64,000 bases of DNA from NCBI GenBank assembly GCA_020853575.1, contig JADYYP010000067.1, forward strand, positions 1-64,000, written 5' to 3'. The translations under genes were made by a program, and so were the position numbers. Source of the DNA: Planctomycetota bacterium. Its GTDB lineage: Bacteria; Planctomycetota; UBA1135; GCA-002686595. Position 1 is the stretch's first letter. Each line of letters starts with the position of its first letter. Under the pieces are notes generated by a model that was not told the DNA's origin, ran no database searches, and saw only the letters and a program-made list of their open reading frames with translations. Shown here one piece after another: positions 19,901-28,957 of this stretch.

Positions 19901-20156
19901 CGTCGCCGCTCCACGCCAACGCCTCGACGCCCCGCTCGGGCTGACGCACGAGGTCGGCGTGGAAGTGCTCGCGTCCACCTTGCGCGGCGCGAATCTGCAC
20001 GAAACCCAGCCGGTCGGCGCTCGCGACCCACGCCGCGTCGGGACTGAGCGCGATCGCCGTGATGCGGTTGGTGTGGCCCGCCGACGGAAGCGCGAGGCGC
20101 GCCTGCGGAAGTGCCTGTGCGTTCGACGTCAGCGCGAGCAGCAGTGTGGCGAGCAT
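16953..20156 (-). CDS. WD40-like / caspase-family (C14) exported protein, copy 1
   Basis: 1067 residues. The ATG at 20156 overlaps the TGA of the preceding protease gene by one base (TGATG), which suggests translational coupling. A signal-like start (MLATLLLALTSNAQALPQ) is followed by WD40-like propeller sequence (~25-690; HTNRITAIALSPDAAWVAS, GVEALAWSGDANFVA). The C-terminal ~252 residues are a caspase/C14 domain: LLACGVNEYANPKYNLNYAR, His898 in YYAGHG and Cys953 in LLDACQSGG. Both catalytic residues are present. Paralogous to the last gene of the operon, probably from duplication. Known bacterial caspase-like proteins cleave after basic residues and some act in stress or immunity; whether this one does is unknown. 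Confidence 0.85.
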   Translation of the reverse strand: MLATLLLALTSNAQALPQARLALPSAGHTNRITAIALSPDAAWVASADRLGFVQIRAAQGGREHFHADLVRQPERGVEALAWSGDANFVAAAASEAVTVVELRTMEVFARLPLEGASDVSDDLEGDTLLAAGVAKSRWWLARVRPQEIEADELVGGPYSGDPAGLAKLTRHGTRACVALPDGTAKVVDLALGELTLEFPAADAVRGFLPDGRLLSLATDPQDKKVQHLAWRDGASGVVLGTRDFLASSEFYSQRVWWHGASGFPLPIVDSHLRRFHGEELSAPAPLPRDVDPLVGAPGRQSGEWIVSLATPVGVNRYELGFYDERKQAIVERWEGRTDAVRSMRAEPGANEMWIGGAHPARVSWGDAGMSVVPLPAQPQLVARRPGGGLLVARAEPFEVQFLAAKGAVEARLSLGEGQYPQEILLDPSGRHAAVRTWNRLHLVAVTARTLEWSKDVGASSVTFSALGALAFSPDGERVAVSGYRTHTNADNSLRVDGELALFEVADGRVAWTAPVAIAQMRFVLDGTQIGGIHGDHNQYVAVSATTGELERSPYWENRLGGHRGTWLQSGKLAAVGSGTTVYLTRPNDGYCERQIQVPDWTYSALAFGPEDRHVWLGCDDGRVQVLDGVSGAHVATLATLEGGEWVVATPDGRFDASPKALEELFYVRGREALPLAAFSEAFYTPRLLHRALSGEVLPPPKVELAKLEAPPRVELLASGPVSATGTVELVLRAHGSRAPGELRLFHNGKRVPLSGKPEKDGDSSAKATASFSLEHSLELVPGPNLLRLVALTSQRTESAPAELALERGGAVAAHPRLFLLACGVNEYANPKYNLNYARADAQAFSAAWRERAGGLFEQADITLALDAEVTRAGLAQHFERIAASASPTDVFVFYYAGHGVIDGRGAFHLAPHDITQLYGDDTGLAQRGVPTKDLLAWSQAIRAQKQLFLLDACQSGGALEGLAQRGAAEEKAIAQLARASGTHWLVASGAEQFAAEFKALGHGLFTYATLEALEGAAAGADRQLTVLELSSYLETRVPELALEHRGAQQYPASYGSGQDFPIALTRP

Positions 20157-21598
20157 CAGTCGTGCCTCAGCTCGATCATCAGCGGGACGATGTCGCCCGC
20201 CGGGGGCTTGGAGAGCGCGAATCCGATCTCGGTGGCTGAGTAGCGCACATGCTCGCGCGAGATCAGCCGCTCACCGAGCGCGGCCGTTGCGCGCGTCGAG
20301 AGCGTGCCTTCGCTCGCTTTCAGCTCGGCGAGCAGCTCCTTCGTGTCGATCGGTCGCGCGGAGAAGAGCAGCAGCAGGTAGTCGGAGCCCGGTTGATCAT
20401 CCATGCGGATGACCTTGGTTTCCGAAGGGAAGGCCAGCGTGCTCTTGCGGCCGATGCGCGGTGACATGCCGTCGTCGAACGGCAGGATCTGCGTGACTTC
20501 GCCGGTGAGGTCCGTGGCGTACGCGTACAGGTAGCACTCGCTCTCGGCGGTGACGCGGAAGCGGAAGCGTGTGCCCGAGGGATAGCTGCGCGACATGCGG
20601 TAGGCGACGAGCTCCTCGAGCTCGAGCTGCCCTTCGGCCGCGCGGTACGCGGCCATCGCTTCGCCGTCGCGTTGCTCGAACGTCAGCTTGCCGCCCAGCC
20701 AGGCCTGCGCGAGTGCGCTGCCCTCCGAGGCCGCATCCTCGAGCCGCGGACCGTAAGCCTGCAGCGCGCCGAGCGAGTACAGTCCGTACTCGCGATAGGG
20801 AATCCACACGTAGCCGCCGTCGGCCCAGTTCGGTCCCCACGAATTGAGCACGCGGAAACAGCCACCCTCGAGCGTGTCGTCGTAGCCGACGACGAGCATC
20901 GCGTGGCGTCCATGCTGACCGCTGGGGCCGTTGTCGCTCGGCTGCTCGCGCCACACCTTGCCCGGTGAGTAGAAGCTCTGCGGGACGATGAAGCACAGCA
21001 CGACGGGGAAGCCCTCCGCCAGTGCCTTGCGCGTCGTGTCCACGCGCACCTGAGGCTCCTGCTCGTCGAGGAAGTACAGGATCGCGTAGTCCTCGATGCG
21101 GTAGTCGACGGCCTCGAGCAATGCGATCTGACTCGGCGCCACGTTGCACGCGTAGGGCATCGTCACCGCGCGCGGGATCCCGAGTGCCTTCAGCGTGTCC
21201 AAAGCCAGCACTGGATTCGAGCCCGCTTGGCAATCGGTGTCTTGAGGAGCCTTGATCGCTTGGTAGAGAAACGCCGGCGAGAACGCCATGGCGTCGAGCC
21301 GCGCTCGATCCGTGAGATCGTGCTCGATCCCGTACAACACCGTGCGCATGTGGTAGCCGATGGCCCACGCCGCGCACGTCCCGTAGCGACCCTGGTCACC
21401 TGGTGTCGGGCAATGGCGCTCGAGCGAGACGCGCGGCGGAAGCTCCGCGTAGCTCGCGCGCGTGAGCAGCGGCTTGTACGGCGTGCCACGGTAGCTCGCC
21501 GTGTCGAACACCAGGCCCATCGCGGGCTTCTCGACGTTCGGGGACTGGGCCAGCGCACTGGAGAGCACGCACGCGAGGAGCAGCGAGTGAGCGACCAT
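20156..21598 (-). CDS. Exported papain-like (C1A) protease with DUF4384-like domain
   Basis: 480 residues from ATG 21598, first gene of the four-gene operon. The signal peptide is MVAHSLLLACVLSSALAQ. The papain triad is complete: Gln69 and Cys75 in GDQGRYGTCAAWA, His232 in GRHAMLVVGYDD and Asn252 in LNSWGPNWADGGY. Residues ~340-415 (FRFRVTAESECYLYAYATDL, then TQILPFDDG) resemble DUF4384, a domain often found with protease or kinase partners. The spacing to the next gene is a TGATG overlap. Together with two caspase-like proteins this makes an operon with three predicted cysteine proteases. It may process the caspase-like proteins or shared envelope targets; no direct evidence. Confidence 0.85.
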   Translation of the reverse strand: MVAHSLLLACVLSSALAQSPNVEKPAMGLVFDTASYRGTPYKPLLTRASYAELPPRVSLERHCPTPGDQGRYGTCAAWAIGYHMRTVLYGIEHDLTDRARLDAMAFSPAFLYQAIKAPQDTDCQAGSNPVLALDTLKALGIPRAVTMPYACNVAPSQIALLEAVDYRIEDYAILYFLDEQEPQVRVDTTRKALAEGFPVVLCFIVPQSFYSPGKVWREQPSDNGPSGQHGRHAMLVVGYDDTLEGGCFRVLNSWGPNWADGGYVWIPYREYGLYSLGALQAYGPRLEDAASEGSALAQAWLGGKLTFEQRDGEAMAAYRAAEGQLELEELVAYRMSRSYPSGTRFRFRVTAESECYLYAYATDLTGEVTQILPFDDGMSPRIGRKSTLAFPSETKVIRMDDQPGSDYLLLLFSARPIDTKELLAELKASEGTLSTRATAALGERLISREHVRYSATEIGFALSKPPAGDIVPLMIELRHD

Positions 21599-21831
21599 CG
21601 GGTGTCGCTACATCGACCGGGGATGCGTGTTGCTGCAGCTTTGCCCCCAGCGGTCTCGGGTACGGAACGCGGACCAGGGCAGGGCCGGCCGACGGTCCGC
21701 CGCCGCCACGGTGCGCGCGCCGGACAGGCCTCATCTCCGGTGGCCAGACACGATCGAGGGCTCGCGCGGGATAGCGCGCCGCTGACGAGTGCGCGATACT
21801 TGCGAGTGGGAGAGAGCTTGCCCGCGCGACC
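21599..21831. promoter_or_regulatory. Divergent promoter region, caspase operon and sigma/kinase pair
   Basis: The 233 bases separate the protease operon (minus) from the ECF sigma gene (plus), so both promoters must lie here. No clear -35/-10 pair, inverted operator or repeat could be identified by eye. Shared control by the adjacent sigma factor is an inference. Confidence 0.4.
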
Positions 21832-22464
21832 ATGGAGTTCGAGACCGAGGATGTGCTGCTCGAGCGAGCGCGGGCAGGCGATTCGAATTCGCTGTCGCGC
21901 CTGCTCGCGGCGCACGCACCCGCCCTAGAACGCATGATCGCCCTGCGCTTGGACGCTCGGTTGGGCCGTCGCCTGGAGGCCTCCGACATCCTGCAAGAGA
22001 CGTTGACGCTCGCGGCCCAGCGCTTCGCCGATTGGTCGCGCGAGCAACGCTATCCGTTGCGGCTGTGGCTGCGCCTGCTCGCGACCCAGGCGCTCCAGTC
22101 GGCGTTCCGCGAGCATCATCGGCTCAAGCGCGATTTGGGCCGCGAATCCAGCGACATCGCGGCGCGGCTCCATCCGACGGCCGAGCGCGCGGCGGACTGG
22201 TACGCCTCGACACACACCTCCCCCACCGAGGCCGTGCGCCGCGGCGAGATGCGCGAGCGCGTGCTCGCGGCGCTCGCGCAGCTCGACGACATCGATCGCG
22301 AAGTGCTCGTGCTGCGCTCCTTCGAGCAACTCTCCAACGAAGAGGCGGCGCTCGAGCTCGGCATCGATCCCGCCGCGGCCAGCAAGCGCTTCGCTCGCGC
22401 CCTGCAGCGCATCCGGCCCGCGCTGCGTGGTCTGTCCGACGACAATACGCGGGGTGCGACGTGA
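21832..22464 (+). CDS. ECF RNA polymerase sigma factor
   Basis: 210 residues from ATG 21832. Residues ~5-75 look like sigma region 2 (LLERARAGDSNSLSRLLAAH, RRLEASDILQETLTLAAQRF), and residues ~135-200 like region 4 (VLAALAQLDDIDREVLVLRS, LSNEEAALELGIDPAAASKR). This arrangement matches planctomycete-type ECF sigma factors. Its TGA overlaps the GTG start of the kinase gene (GTGA), so the two are probably co-translated. No anti-sigma gene is adjacent; in planctomycetes such sigma factors are often encoded next to Ser/Thr kinases, which may control them. It lies divergent to the caspase operon and is a good candidate regulator of it. Confidence 0.85.
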   Translation: MEFETEDVLLERARAGDSNSLSRLLAAHAPALERMIALRLDARLGRRLEASDILQETLTLAAQRFADWSREQRYPLRLWLRLLATQALQSAFREHHRLKRDLGRESSDIAARLHPTAERAADWYASTHTSPTEAVRRGEMRERVLAALAQLDDIDREVLVLRSFEQLSNEEAALELGIDPAAASKRFARALQRIRPALRGLSDDNTRGAT

Positions 22465-24870
22465 GTGCCGACGAGCTCGAGTTGGCCGCCGCGGTCGAGC
22501 GCTTCGTCGCCGGGTTGCGCTCGTCTAGCCCCGTGACGGCGCGGGAGTTCGCGGCACGCCATCCGGCCCTTGCACCCGAGCTCCTGCCGGCGCTGGAAGC
22601 CGCGGAGGATCTCGAGCGCTGGACCGGCGGCGCACACGACGAGATCGCCGAGGGCCTGCAACGCCTGGGCGTGTTCCGCGTCGAGGGCGAGCTCGGCCGC
22701 GGTGGCATGGGCATCGTGTGCGCGGCCGTCGACGAGCAGCTCGGGCGTCGCGTCGCGCTCAAACTGCTGCCGCGCTCGATGCTCTCGAGTCCATCGGCAC
22801 GCGCGCGCTTCCAACGCGAAGCGAGCCTCGCGGCGCGTTTGCACCATCCGGGGATTTGCACCGTCCATGGCGCCGGCGTGACGGACGGCCAGCCCTGGAT
22901 CGCGATGCGTCTGGTCGAAGGTCGGTCGCTCGCGGAGGCGATCTCCTCGGCGCGAGAGCGCGGACTGCAAACGGCCGCGCTGACGGCTGGACCTTCGGGA
23001 AGCGAGCCGCGAGACCTCGCGCGCTGCTGCGCGAGCGTGGCGCGCGCGCTGGCCTTCGCGCATGCCCAAGGAGTGATCCATCGTGACGTCAAGCCCTCCA
23101 ACGTGCTCGTCGAGCCCGGCGGCCAACCCGTACTGCTGGACTTCGGAGTGGCGCTCGACAGCGGCACCGACGCACCGTCGCTCACGCGCACCGGTGAGAC
23201 CGCGGGCACGCCTGCGTACCTCGCGCCGGAGTTGATCTCAGGCGAGCGCGCGCGTCCCGACGAGCGCTGCGACGTCTATGCCTTGGGTATCACCCTCTAC
23301 GAGTGCCTGACTCTCCAGCAGCCCTTCACCGCGCCCACGCGCGAGTCGCTGTACCGCACGATCCTCGAAGGCACGCCGCAGGACGCGCGCCGCCGCAATG
23401 CCCAAATCCCTCGGGATCTGGCGGTGATCGTCGCGACTGCGATCGAGCGCGATCCCCAGCGGCGCTACGCCAGCGCGAACGCCTTGGCCCAGGACCTCGA
23501 GGCCTTCGTCGCCGGGCGCGAGATCGCCGCACGACCGGCGCGTGCGTTCGAGCGCGCGCTCCGATGGGCCAAGCGCGAGCCGCGCCAGGCGCTGCTGGTC
23601 GGCGCATTGTTCGTCGCTGGTGCGGGAGTCGCGCTCGCGGGCGGCATGGCGATCGCCGCGCGCGATCAAGCGCGGATCGGCCGAGAGGCGCAGCGTGCTC
23701 GCGCTGTCGAGGAAGCGCTGGCCGAGGCCTATTCGACGATGGGCCACGTGAGTTCGAGGGCCGCGGTCAGCGAATTCGACGCCGTTTTGGCGCTCGCCCC
23801 CGACAACGAAGAGGCCAAGATCGGAGTGATCCTGGCGACGCTGCGCGGAGGCGATGACCGACGTGCTCTCGAGCTCCTCGACGACGCGCCGCGCACACCA
23901 GCCTACGAGCGGTTGCGCGCCATCGCCGAACATCGCGCGACCACCGACGACGACCCGAGCTGGCTGGCGAGCGCCAGCGCGTTCGAGCTCTTCGTCGCTG
24001 GCGAGGCCCTGCGCATCGAGGGTGAGCGACGGCCGCCCAGCGAGCAGGCGCAGATCTTCGGCGAGGCTCTCGCCCGCATCGACGAGGCCGTCGTGCGCTC
24101 GCCACAGGCACGTGCCGTGTACCACCAGATGCGTGCCTTGAATGCGTCGAAGCTCGGAGACGAAGCGACCACGCTCTCGGCAACCCAAGCGCTCGTCGCG
24201 CTCTGGCCGGACTCGTCGTGGTCGCTCTTCCAAGCCGGGTCCGCGCTGACCAAGATCGATCCACATCGGGCGCTGTCGCTGCTGGAGCGGTCCGCCGCGC
24301 TCGATCCGTCACGCGCGTCGACGTTTCAATGCATTGGCATCGCGCACTTCGAGCTCGGTGAATTCGAGGAAGCACTGGTTCCACTGCGCCGCGCGCTCGC
24401 GCTCGATCCCCAGGACGAGCTGGCCGCGAACGCGATCGGCGTGGCGTGGATGCGACTCGGCTGTCCGGACGAGGCGCGCGGCGCGTTCCGCGATGCGCTG
24501 TCGCTCAATCCGTTCGAGATCGGACCGTGGGCCAACCTGACTTTGTTGGAGCCCGGCGCGGCGGAGACCGCGGCCGCAGCAGCCCACGTGCTCGACCTCG
24601 ATCCAGGTCAGGCTGGGCACCGCGCGATATACGCCCAAGCACTGTTCGAAATCGGCGACGTCGCGCGCGCGCGACGAATTCGCACGGCTGATCGTGGAGG
24701 ACGGGCGCAAGCCGATGGTCTGGAACGCCTACGCCATGACGCTCGCCTCCGGCGGAGAGCTGCAACTGGCGCTCGACGCCTTGGGTGTTTCGCGCACGCT
24801 GCAGCCCAGCCAGCCCGAGATCGACGAGTTCCAATCACAGCTCGAGGCCGCGCTCCAGGCCGGCGGCTAG
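22461..24870 (+). CDS. Membrane Ser/Thr protein kinase with TPR-like tail, frameshifted
   Basis: Begins at GTG 22461, overlapping the sigma stop. Kinase motifs are complete: glycine loop GELGRGGMGIV, Lys101 in VALKLL, HRDVKPSN (Asp209) and DFG (Asp227). A membrane helix lies at ~377-400 and TPR-like repeats follow (FQCIGIAHFELGEFEEALVP, LRRALALDPQDELAANAIG). In the (GC)n run at 24663-24672 the frame breaks. The coding-like continuation is the +1 frame (DEFARLIVEDGRKPMVWN to LEAALQAGG, TAG 24868-24870). Loss of one GC unit (6 to 5) would explain this. Left unshifted, the frame runs on to 26813 and fuses to the next protein. It may be a real mutation, a sequencing error or, less likely, recoding. 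The kinase and membrane parts are unaffected. Confidence 0.8.
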
Positions 24871-25016
24871 CTTGCGCCCGGGCCTTCGCGGTCCGCAAGC
24901 GCCCGATTTCTTGCGTCTTCTTCGGGAATTGCAGTCGCCGGCGTCGCGAGCTGGCGGATCAGCCCCGACGCACTGGACTCCAGTCCAGTCGGAGGCCAGG
25001 TCCAGGAGACGACGAC

Positions 25017-26813
25017 TTGAACACCCAGCTCGTTTGTTGTTGCTTTGCGCTCGTTTGGAGTGCTCACGCACGTGCCCAGACGCTCGTGCGCTCCGTGAAT
25101 GGCCCCGTGGCTGGAGCACAGTTCGGCCGGGTTTCGATCGTGGTGCCCGACCAAAACGCCGACGGTTTCAAGGACTTACTGCTCGGCGCACCCGGATTCA
25201 ACGGCGGACGCGGCGCCGTCTACTGCGTGTCGGGCGCGTATCTCGCGAACGGAAGCGGTGCGTCGACTCTGTGGTCCATCGCTCCGGCGACGGCCGTCGG
25301 CGATCAGTTTGGATTCGCGCTCGCAAACGTCGGTGACGTCACCAATGACGGCGTGGCCGACTTCCTCGTCGGTCAACCGGGTCATGACGGTGGAGGCACC
25401 GACGGCGGGGCCGTGCGCTTGATCAGCGGTAGCACGCACACGGTTGGGCCTGAGCTCTACGGCCCCGTCGCCGGCGCACGCATGGGCTCGTCGCTCACCT
25501 CCTGCACGGACGTGAACGGAGACGGCAAGCGCGACGCGGCGGTCGGTGCACCAGGGCCGACGAGCAATGGATCGCTGATGTTCATCCTCAAGAGCACCGG
25601 ACTGGCGGCCGGCGGAGCACTCAGCGCCTTCAACCTCCACTCGACCACCTATGCCGGCGGAATGTTCGCGACGTCGCTCACCAGCGGGTTCGACTACGAC
25701 GGCGATGGCTACGAGGAACTCGTCATCGGAGGGCCCGAAAGCCCCAATGGGACAGCCCTCAACGCAGGCGCCATCGTGATCCTCTCTCTGGCTCCCACGG
25801 GGGCCCTCGGTTCATCGTATGCCTCTCCTGTCGGTGGCGAGCGTTTTGGGCAGTCGGTTTCGATGGGTCAAGACTACGACGGTGATGGCGCACCGGACAT
25901 CGTCGTCGGAGCACCCAATTCGCCAGATGCGAACGGATTCGAAGTGGGCCGGGTGGTCGTGATTTCAGGCCTGCGCCTCTTCAACCACACGCCTCCCTAC
26001 GAGATCTACTCGTTTCCCTTCGGGACCGCGACGCCGCCCGCAAGTCACGCCGACCCCAATCCGCATTTCCACTTCGGGGCCGCCGTGCATGCCTGCGCGG
26101 ATCTCAACAACGACGGTGTCGGCGAGATTCTGGCCGGTGCGCCGGACTTCTTCTCGCAGGGCCTCACCGGCTGGAACTACCGCGGACTCGTGAGGGTCTT
26201 CTCGGGCGCGACCGGCACGACGCTCGCGAGCATCGCGGGCGCAGCGACCGACCGGCTTGGCCAAGGACTCGCAGGCGCCGTCAATGATCTCGACGGCGAT
26301 GGATTCAAGGAATTCGCCGTTGCAGGTGCTCTCTCCGATGCGGGCGGCACCGACAGTGGCGTGCTTCGCTGCTATCGATTGTTCCCGGTGGCACCCGTTG
26401 CGTACTGCACCGGCAAGGTCAATAGCCTCGGCTGCACGCCGACGGTGGGATACAGCGGCAGTCCAAGCGCGAGTTCCACGGCGCCGTACCTCGTCACAGG
26501 CTCGAGCTTCGTCAATCAGAAGAACGGACTGCTCTTCTACTCGCACGCACCGACCGCCGTGGTGTTCCAAGCCGGAACGAAGTGCGTCGCCAACCCGACG
26601 GTGCGCACCACCGCGCAGAACTCCGGTGGCTCCACCGGCGGCCCGGACTGCAGCGGCGCTTACAGCTTCGACTTCTCGGCGTGGACGGCGAGTGGCGTCG
26701 ATCCCTCGCTCGTCGCAGGCAGCGAAGTGTTCGCGCAGTACTGGTCGCGCGACCCTGCGACCCCCAGTCACACGAGCCTGTCCAACGCGCTTCGTTTCGT
26801 CCTCAATCCCTGA
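25017..26813 (+). CDS. Secreted FG-GAP seven-repeat protein, second copy
   Basis: 598 residues from a TTG start at 25017, selected because AGGAGA lies about 9 nt upstream and a signal peptide follows (LNTQLVCCCFALVWSAHARA). In the same frame an upstream open stretch joins it to the frameshifted kinase; that fusion is rejected. Seven FG-GAP units carry loops such as DQNADGFKDLLLGAP, DVTNDGVADFLVGQP, DYDGDGAPDIVVGAP and DLNNDGVGEILAGAP. The last ~137 residues are the shared C-terminal domain (YCTGKVNSLGC, VNQKNGLLFY, YWSRDP). It is close in sequence to the gene at 5922 and even closer in its start and tail to the next gene, suggesting tandem duplication. Confidence 0.88.
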   Translation: MNTQLVCCCFALVWSAHARAQTLVRSVNGPVAGAQFGRVSIVVPDQNADGFKDLLLGAPGFNGGRGAVYCVSGAYLANGSGASTLWSIAPATAVGDQFGFALANVGDVTNDGVADFLVGQPGHDGGGTDGGAVRLISGSTHTVGPELYGPVAGARMGSSLTSCTDVNGDGKRDAAVGAPGPTSNGSLMFILKSTGLAAGGALSAFNLHSTTYAGGMFATSLTSGFDYDGDGYEELVIGGPESPNGTALNAGAIVILSLAPTGALGSSYASPVGGERFGQSVSMGQDYDGDGAPDIVVGAPNSPDANGFEVGRVVVISGLRLFNHTPPYEIYSFPFGTATPPASHADPNPHFHFGAAVHACADLNNDGVGEILAGAPDFFSQGLTGWNYRGLVRVFSGATGTTLASIAGAATDRLGQGLAGAVNDLDGDGFKEFAVAGALSDAGGTDSGVLRCYRLFPVAPVAYCTGKVNSLGCTPTVGYSGSPSASSTAPYLVTGSSFVNQKNGLLFYSHAPTAVVFQAGTKCVANPTVRTTAQNSGGSTGGPDCSGAYSFDFSAWTASGVDPSLVAGSEVFAQYWSRDPATPSHTSLSNALRFVLNP

Positions 26814-26878
26814 AGCTCGCGGCGAGACGCGCGACTTTCCTCTGACTGTCACTCTTGGTCGTGCCCAAGGAACTCAAC

Positions 26879-28684
26879 GTGAAGCACACGCTGACTGCTC
26901 TTCTCTTCGTTGCCTCCGTCTTGTGTGGCTCCTCCATCGCTCAGACGCTCTTGCGCACTGTCAATGGCCCTTTTCCCGGGATTCGATTCGGCGCGGCCTG
27001 TATCCCTGTGCCAGATCAGAACGGCGACGGAAGCAAGGACCTGCTCGTCGGTGCGCCGAACTTCAACGGTGCGCGCGGCGCGATCTATTGCGTGTCGGGC
27101 ACATACCTCGCCAGCGGAGTGGGTGCGCAGATCCTGTGGTCGTTGGCCCCCACGGGTTCGGTCGACGACAACTTCGGCGCGGCCCTAGCCGATGTCGGCG
27201 ATGTCACGGGCGATGGGGTCCATGACTTTCTCGTCGGTGAGCCCGGCTACGACTTCAGCACTTCGACCGGGCAGCAGAATGTCGGTGCGGTGCGCTTGGT
27301 CAACGGCGCTTCGCACGGAATCGTCTCTCTGATTCGCGGCAGCTACGGAGATCGCCTGGGGACGTCCATCTCGGCCTGTGGAGATCTCAATAGCAATGGA
27401 TATGTCGACGTGGCCATCGGTGGCCCCGACTACAGCATTGTTGGAGTGGTGCGAATCCTCGACGGCATCGTGCTCACACAGAATGCGGAAGTCTCGACCG
27501 TCGACATGGAGGCGGTGTCTGGGACTTTCTACGGTGATCGTCTCGGACTGTCGGTAGCCAGCGGGTTCGACCTGACGGGAGACGGGAAGTCGGATGTCGT
27601 GATCGGCGTCCCAGGCTTCACGGCGGGCGGCGCCCACGGGGCGGGGAAAGTGGTCATCTACGACCCGATCCAAGACCTCTCCTACTCCGTCACGGCCTTC
27701 GTGACCTACGAGTATCTCGGGAGCTCGGTCGCGATCGGCGACGACTACGACGCGGATGGCGTGCGCGACATCGTCGCAGGAGCGCCGTTCTTCCAGAACG
27801 GAACGGGCTATGACGTCGGTCGCGCCGTGGTGTTTTCCACTGCGAGGGTTCTCGCCCAGACGCCGCCGTACGAGATCTACTCATTTCCCTACGGCGGTGT
27901 GACTCCGCCGACCAATCACGCAGATCCCGAGCCGCACTTCCACTTCGGGACGACCGTCAGCGCCAGTACGGACCTCAACAACGACGGCGTTGCCGAGATC
28001 CTGATCGGCGCGCCCGACTACTTCACGCAGGGACTCAGCGGCTGGAACTTCCGCGGCTTGGTGCGGATCTACTCGGGGGCGTCGGGCCAATTGCTCACCT
28101 CCGTCACGGGTGGTTCGACCGATCGCCTCGGCAGCGCCATCGCGCCCAATGTCGGTGACCTAGACGGCGACGGGTTCGGGGAACTCGCGCTCGCCGGCGC
28201 ACTGTCGGACGCCGGTGGTACCGACAGTGGGGTGCTGCGTTGCTACCGCTTGTTTCCGATTCCGGCGTCGAGTTACTGCATTGGAAAGCTCAACAGCGCC
28301 GGCTGCACTCCATTCATGACCGCCAATGGCATTGCCAGTGCGAGCGCCACGACTGCATTCCCTGTGGGCGCGCTGAACGTGGTCAACCAGAAGAATGGGC
28401 TCCTCTTCTACGGTCAGTCGTCCAGCGCGACACCGTTCCAGGGCGGCACCAAGTGTGTCGGCAATCCGATTCACCGCACCGTCGTTCAGGCCTCTGGCGG
28501 GTCGGCGAGCGGCGCCGATTGCACCGGCTCCTTCAGCTTCGACTTCAACGCCTGGATCGGCAGCGGTGTCGACTCGTCACTGACGCCCGGGGCCGAGGTG
28601 TTCTCTCAGTACTGGTCGCGCGACCCCGCCTCGCCCAGTCACACGAGCCTCTCGAACGCCCTGCGCTTCGTGGTCAACCCCTGA
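26879..28684 (+). CDS. Secreted FG-GAP seven-repeat protein, third copy
   Basis: 601 residues from GTG 26879, chosen because AAGGAA lies just upstream and the next codons give a signal peptide (VKHTLTALLFVASVLCGSSIA). Seven FG-GAP units follow, with loops DQNGDGSKDLLVGAP, DVTGDGVHDFLVGEP, DLTGDGKSDVVIGVP, DYDADGVRDIVAGAP, DLNNDGVAEILIGAP and two weaker ones. The last ~137 residues are the shared C-terminal domain (YCIGKLNSAGC, VVNQKNGLLFYG, YWSRDP, LSNALRF). It lies 65 nt after the previous paralogue, so the two may share a transcript. Role unknown beyond a predicted calcium-binding surface propeller. Confidence 0.88.
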   Translation: MKHTLTALLFVASVLCGSSIAQTLLRTVNGPFPGIRFGAACIPVPDQNGDGSKDLLVGAPNFNGARGAIYCVSGTYLASGVGAQILWSLAPTGSVDDNFGAALADVGDVTGDGVHDFLVGEPGYDFSTSTGQQNVGAVRLVNGASHGIVSLIRGSYGDRLGTSISACGDLNSNGYVDVAIGGPDYSIVGVVRILDGIVLTQNAEVSTVDMEAVSGTFYGDRLGLSVASGFDLTGDGKSDVVIGVPGFTAGGAHGAGKVVIYDPIQDLSYSVTAFVTYEYLGSSVAIGDDYDADGVRDIVAGAPFFQNGTGYDVGRAVVFSTARVLAQTPPYEIYSFPYGGVTPPTNHADPEPHFHFGTTVSASTDLNNDGVAEILIGAPDYFTQGLSGWNFRGLVRIYSGASGQLLTSVTGGSTDRLGSAIAPNVGDLDGDGFGELALAGALSDAGGTDSGVLRCYRLFPIPASSYCIGKLNSAGCTPFMTANGIASASATTAFPVGALNVVNQKNGLLFYGQSSSATPFQGGTKCVGNPIHRTVVQASGGSASGADCTGSFSFDFNAWIGSGVDSSLTPGAEVFSQYWSRDPASPSHTSLSNALRFVVNP

Positions 28685-28957
28685 CGGCTCGATGCTCGAG
28701 CGGGGACGGTGGTCGGAACCGAGGTCCGGCGCCGCGCGCGCGACCAACAGCACCGGGCAGCGCGCTCGTCGCAACGGTCGACGCGCGCCGCCTCGGCCTA
28801 CGTCCAGCGGCGCTCCCGATGCTCCGACGCGGAGCTGAACCGCCACGCTCCCGCCGACTCGAGTCACCGACCACGAAATTCTCCCATGCGCCCGTAACGG
28901 ATCGCCTGCGTCGCGGGTGGCTAAGAAAGGGCCATGACGCGCCCGCGGAGAACTGCG

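Noticed and set aside
12229..21598. Caspase genes as part of a CRISPR-caspase (Craspase) or abortive-infection system
   Set aside because: No CRISPR array, Cas gene, TPR-CHAT or nucleotide sensor was seen, and the N-termini look exported. The family similarity alone does not support a defence role.
21789..26813. A single 1674-residue open frame joining a sigma region shadow, kinase and FG-GAP protein
   Set aside because: The first part is a shadow of the sigma gene, the kinase tail switches frame at 24663-24672, and the last part has its own ribosome-binding-like site, TTG start and signal peptide. It is two genes plus a frameshift artefact.
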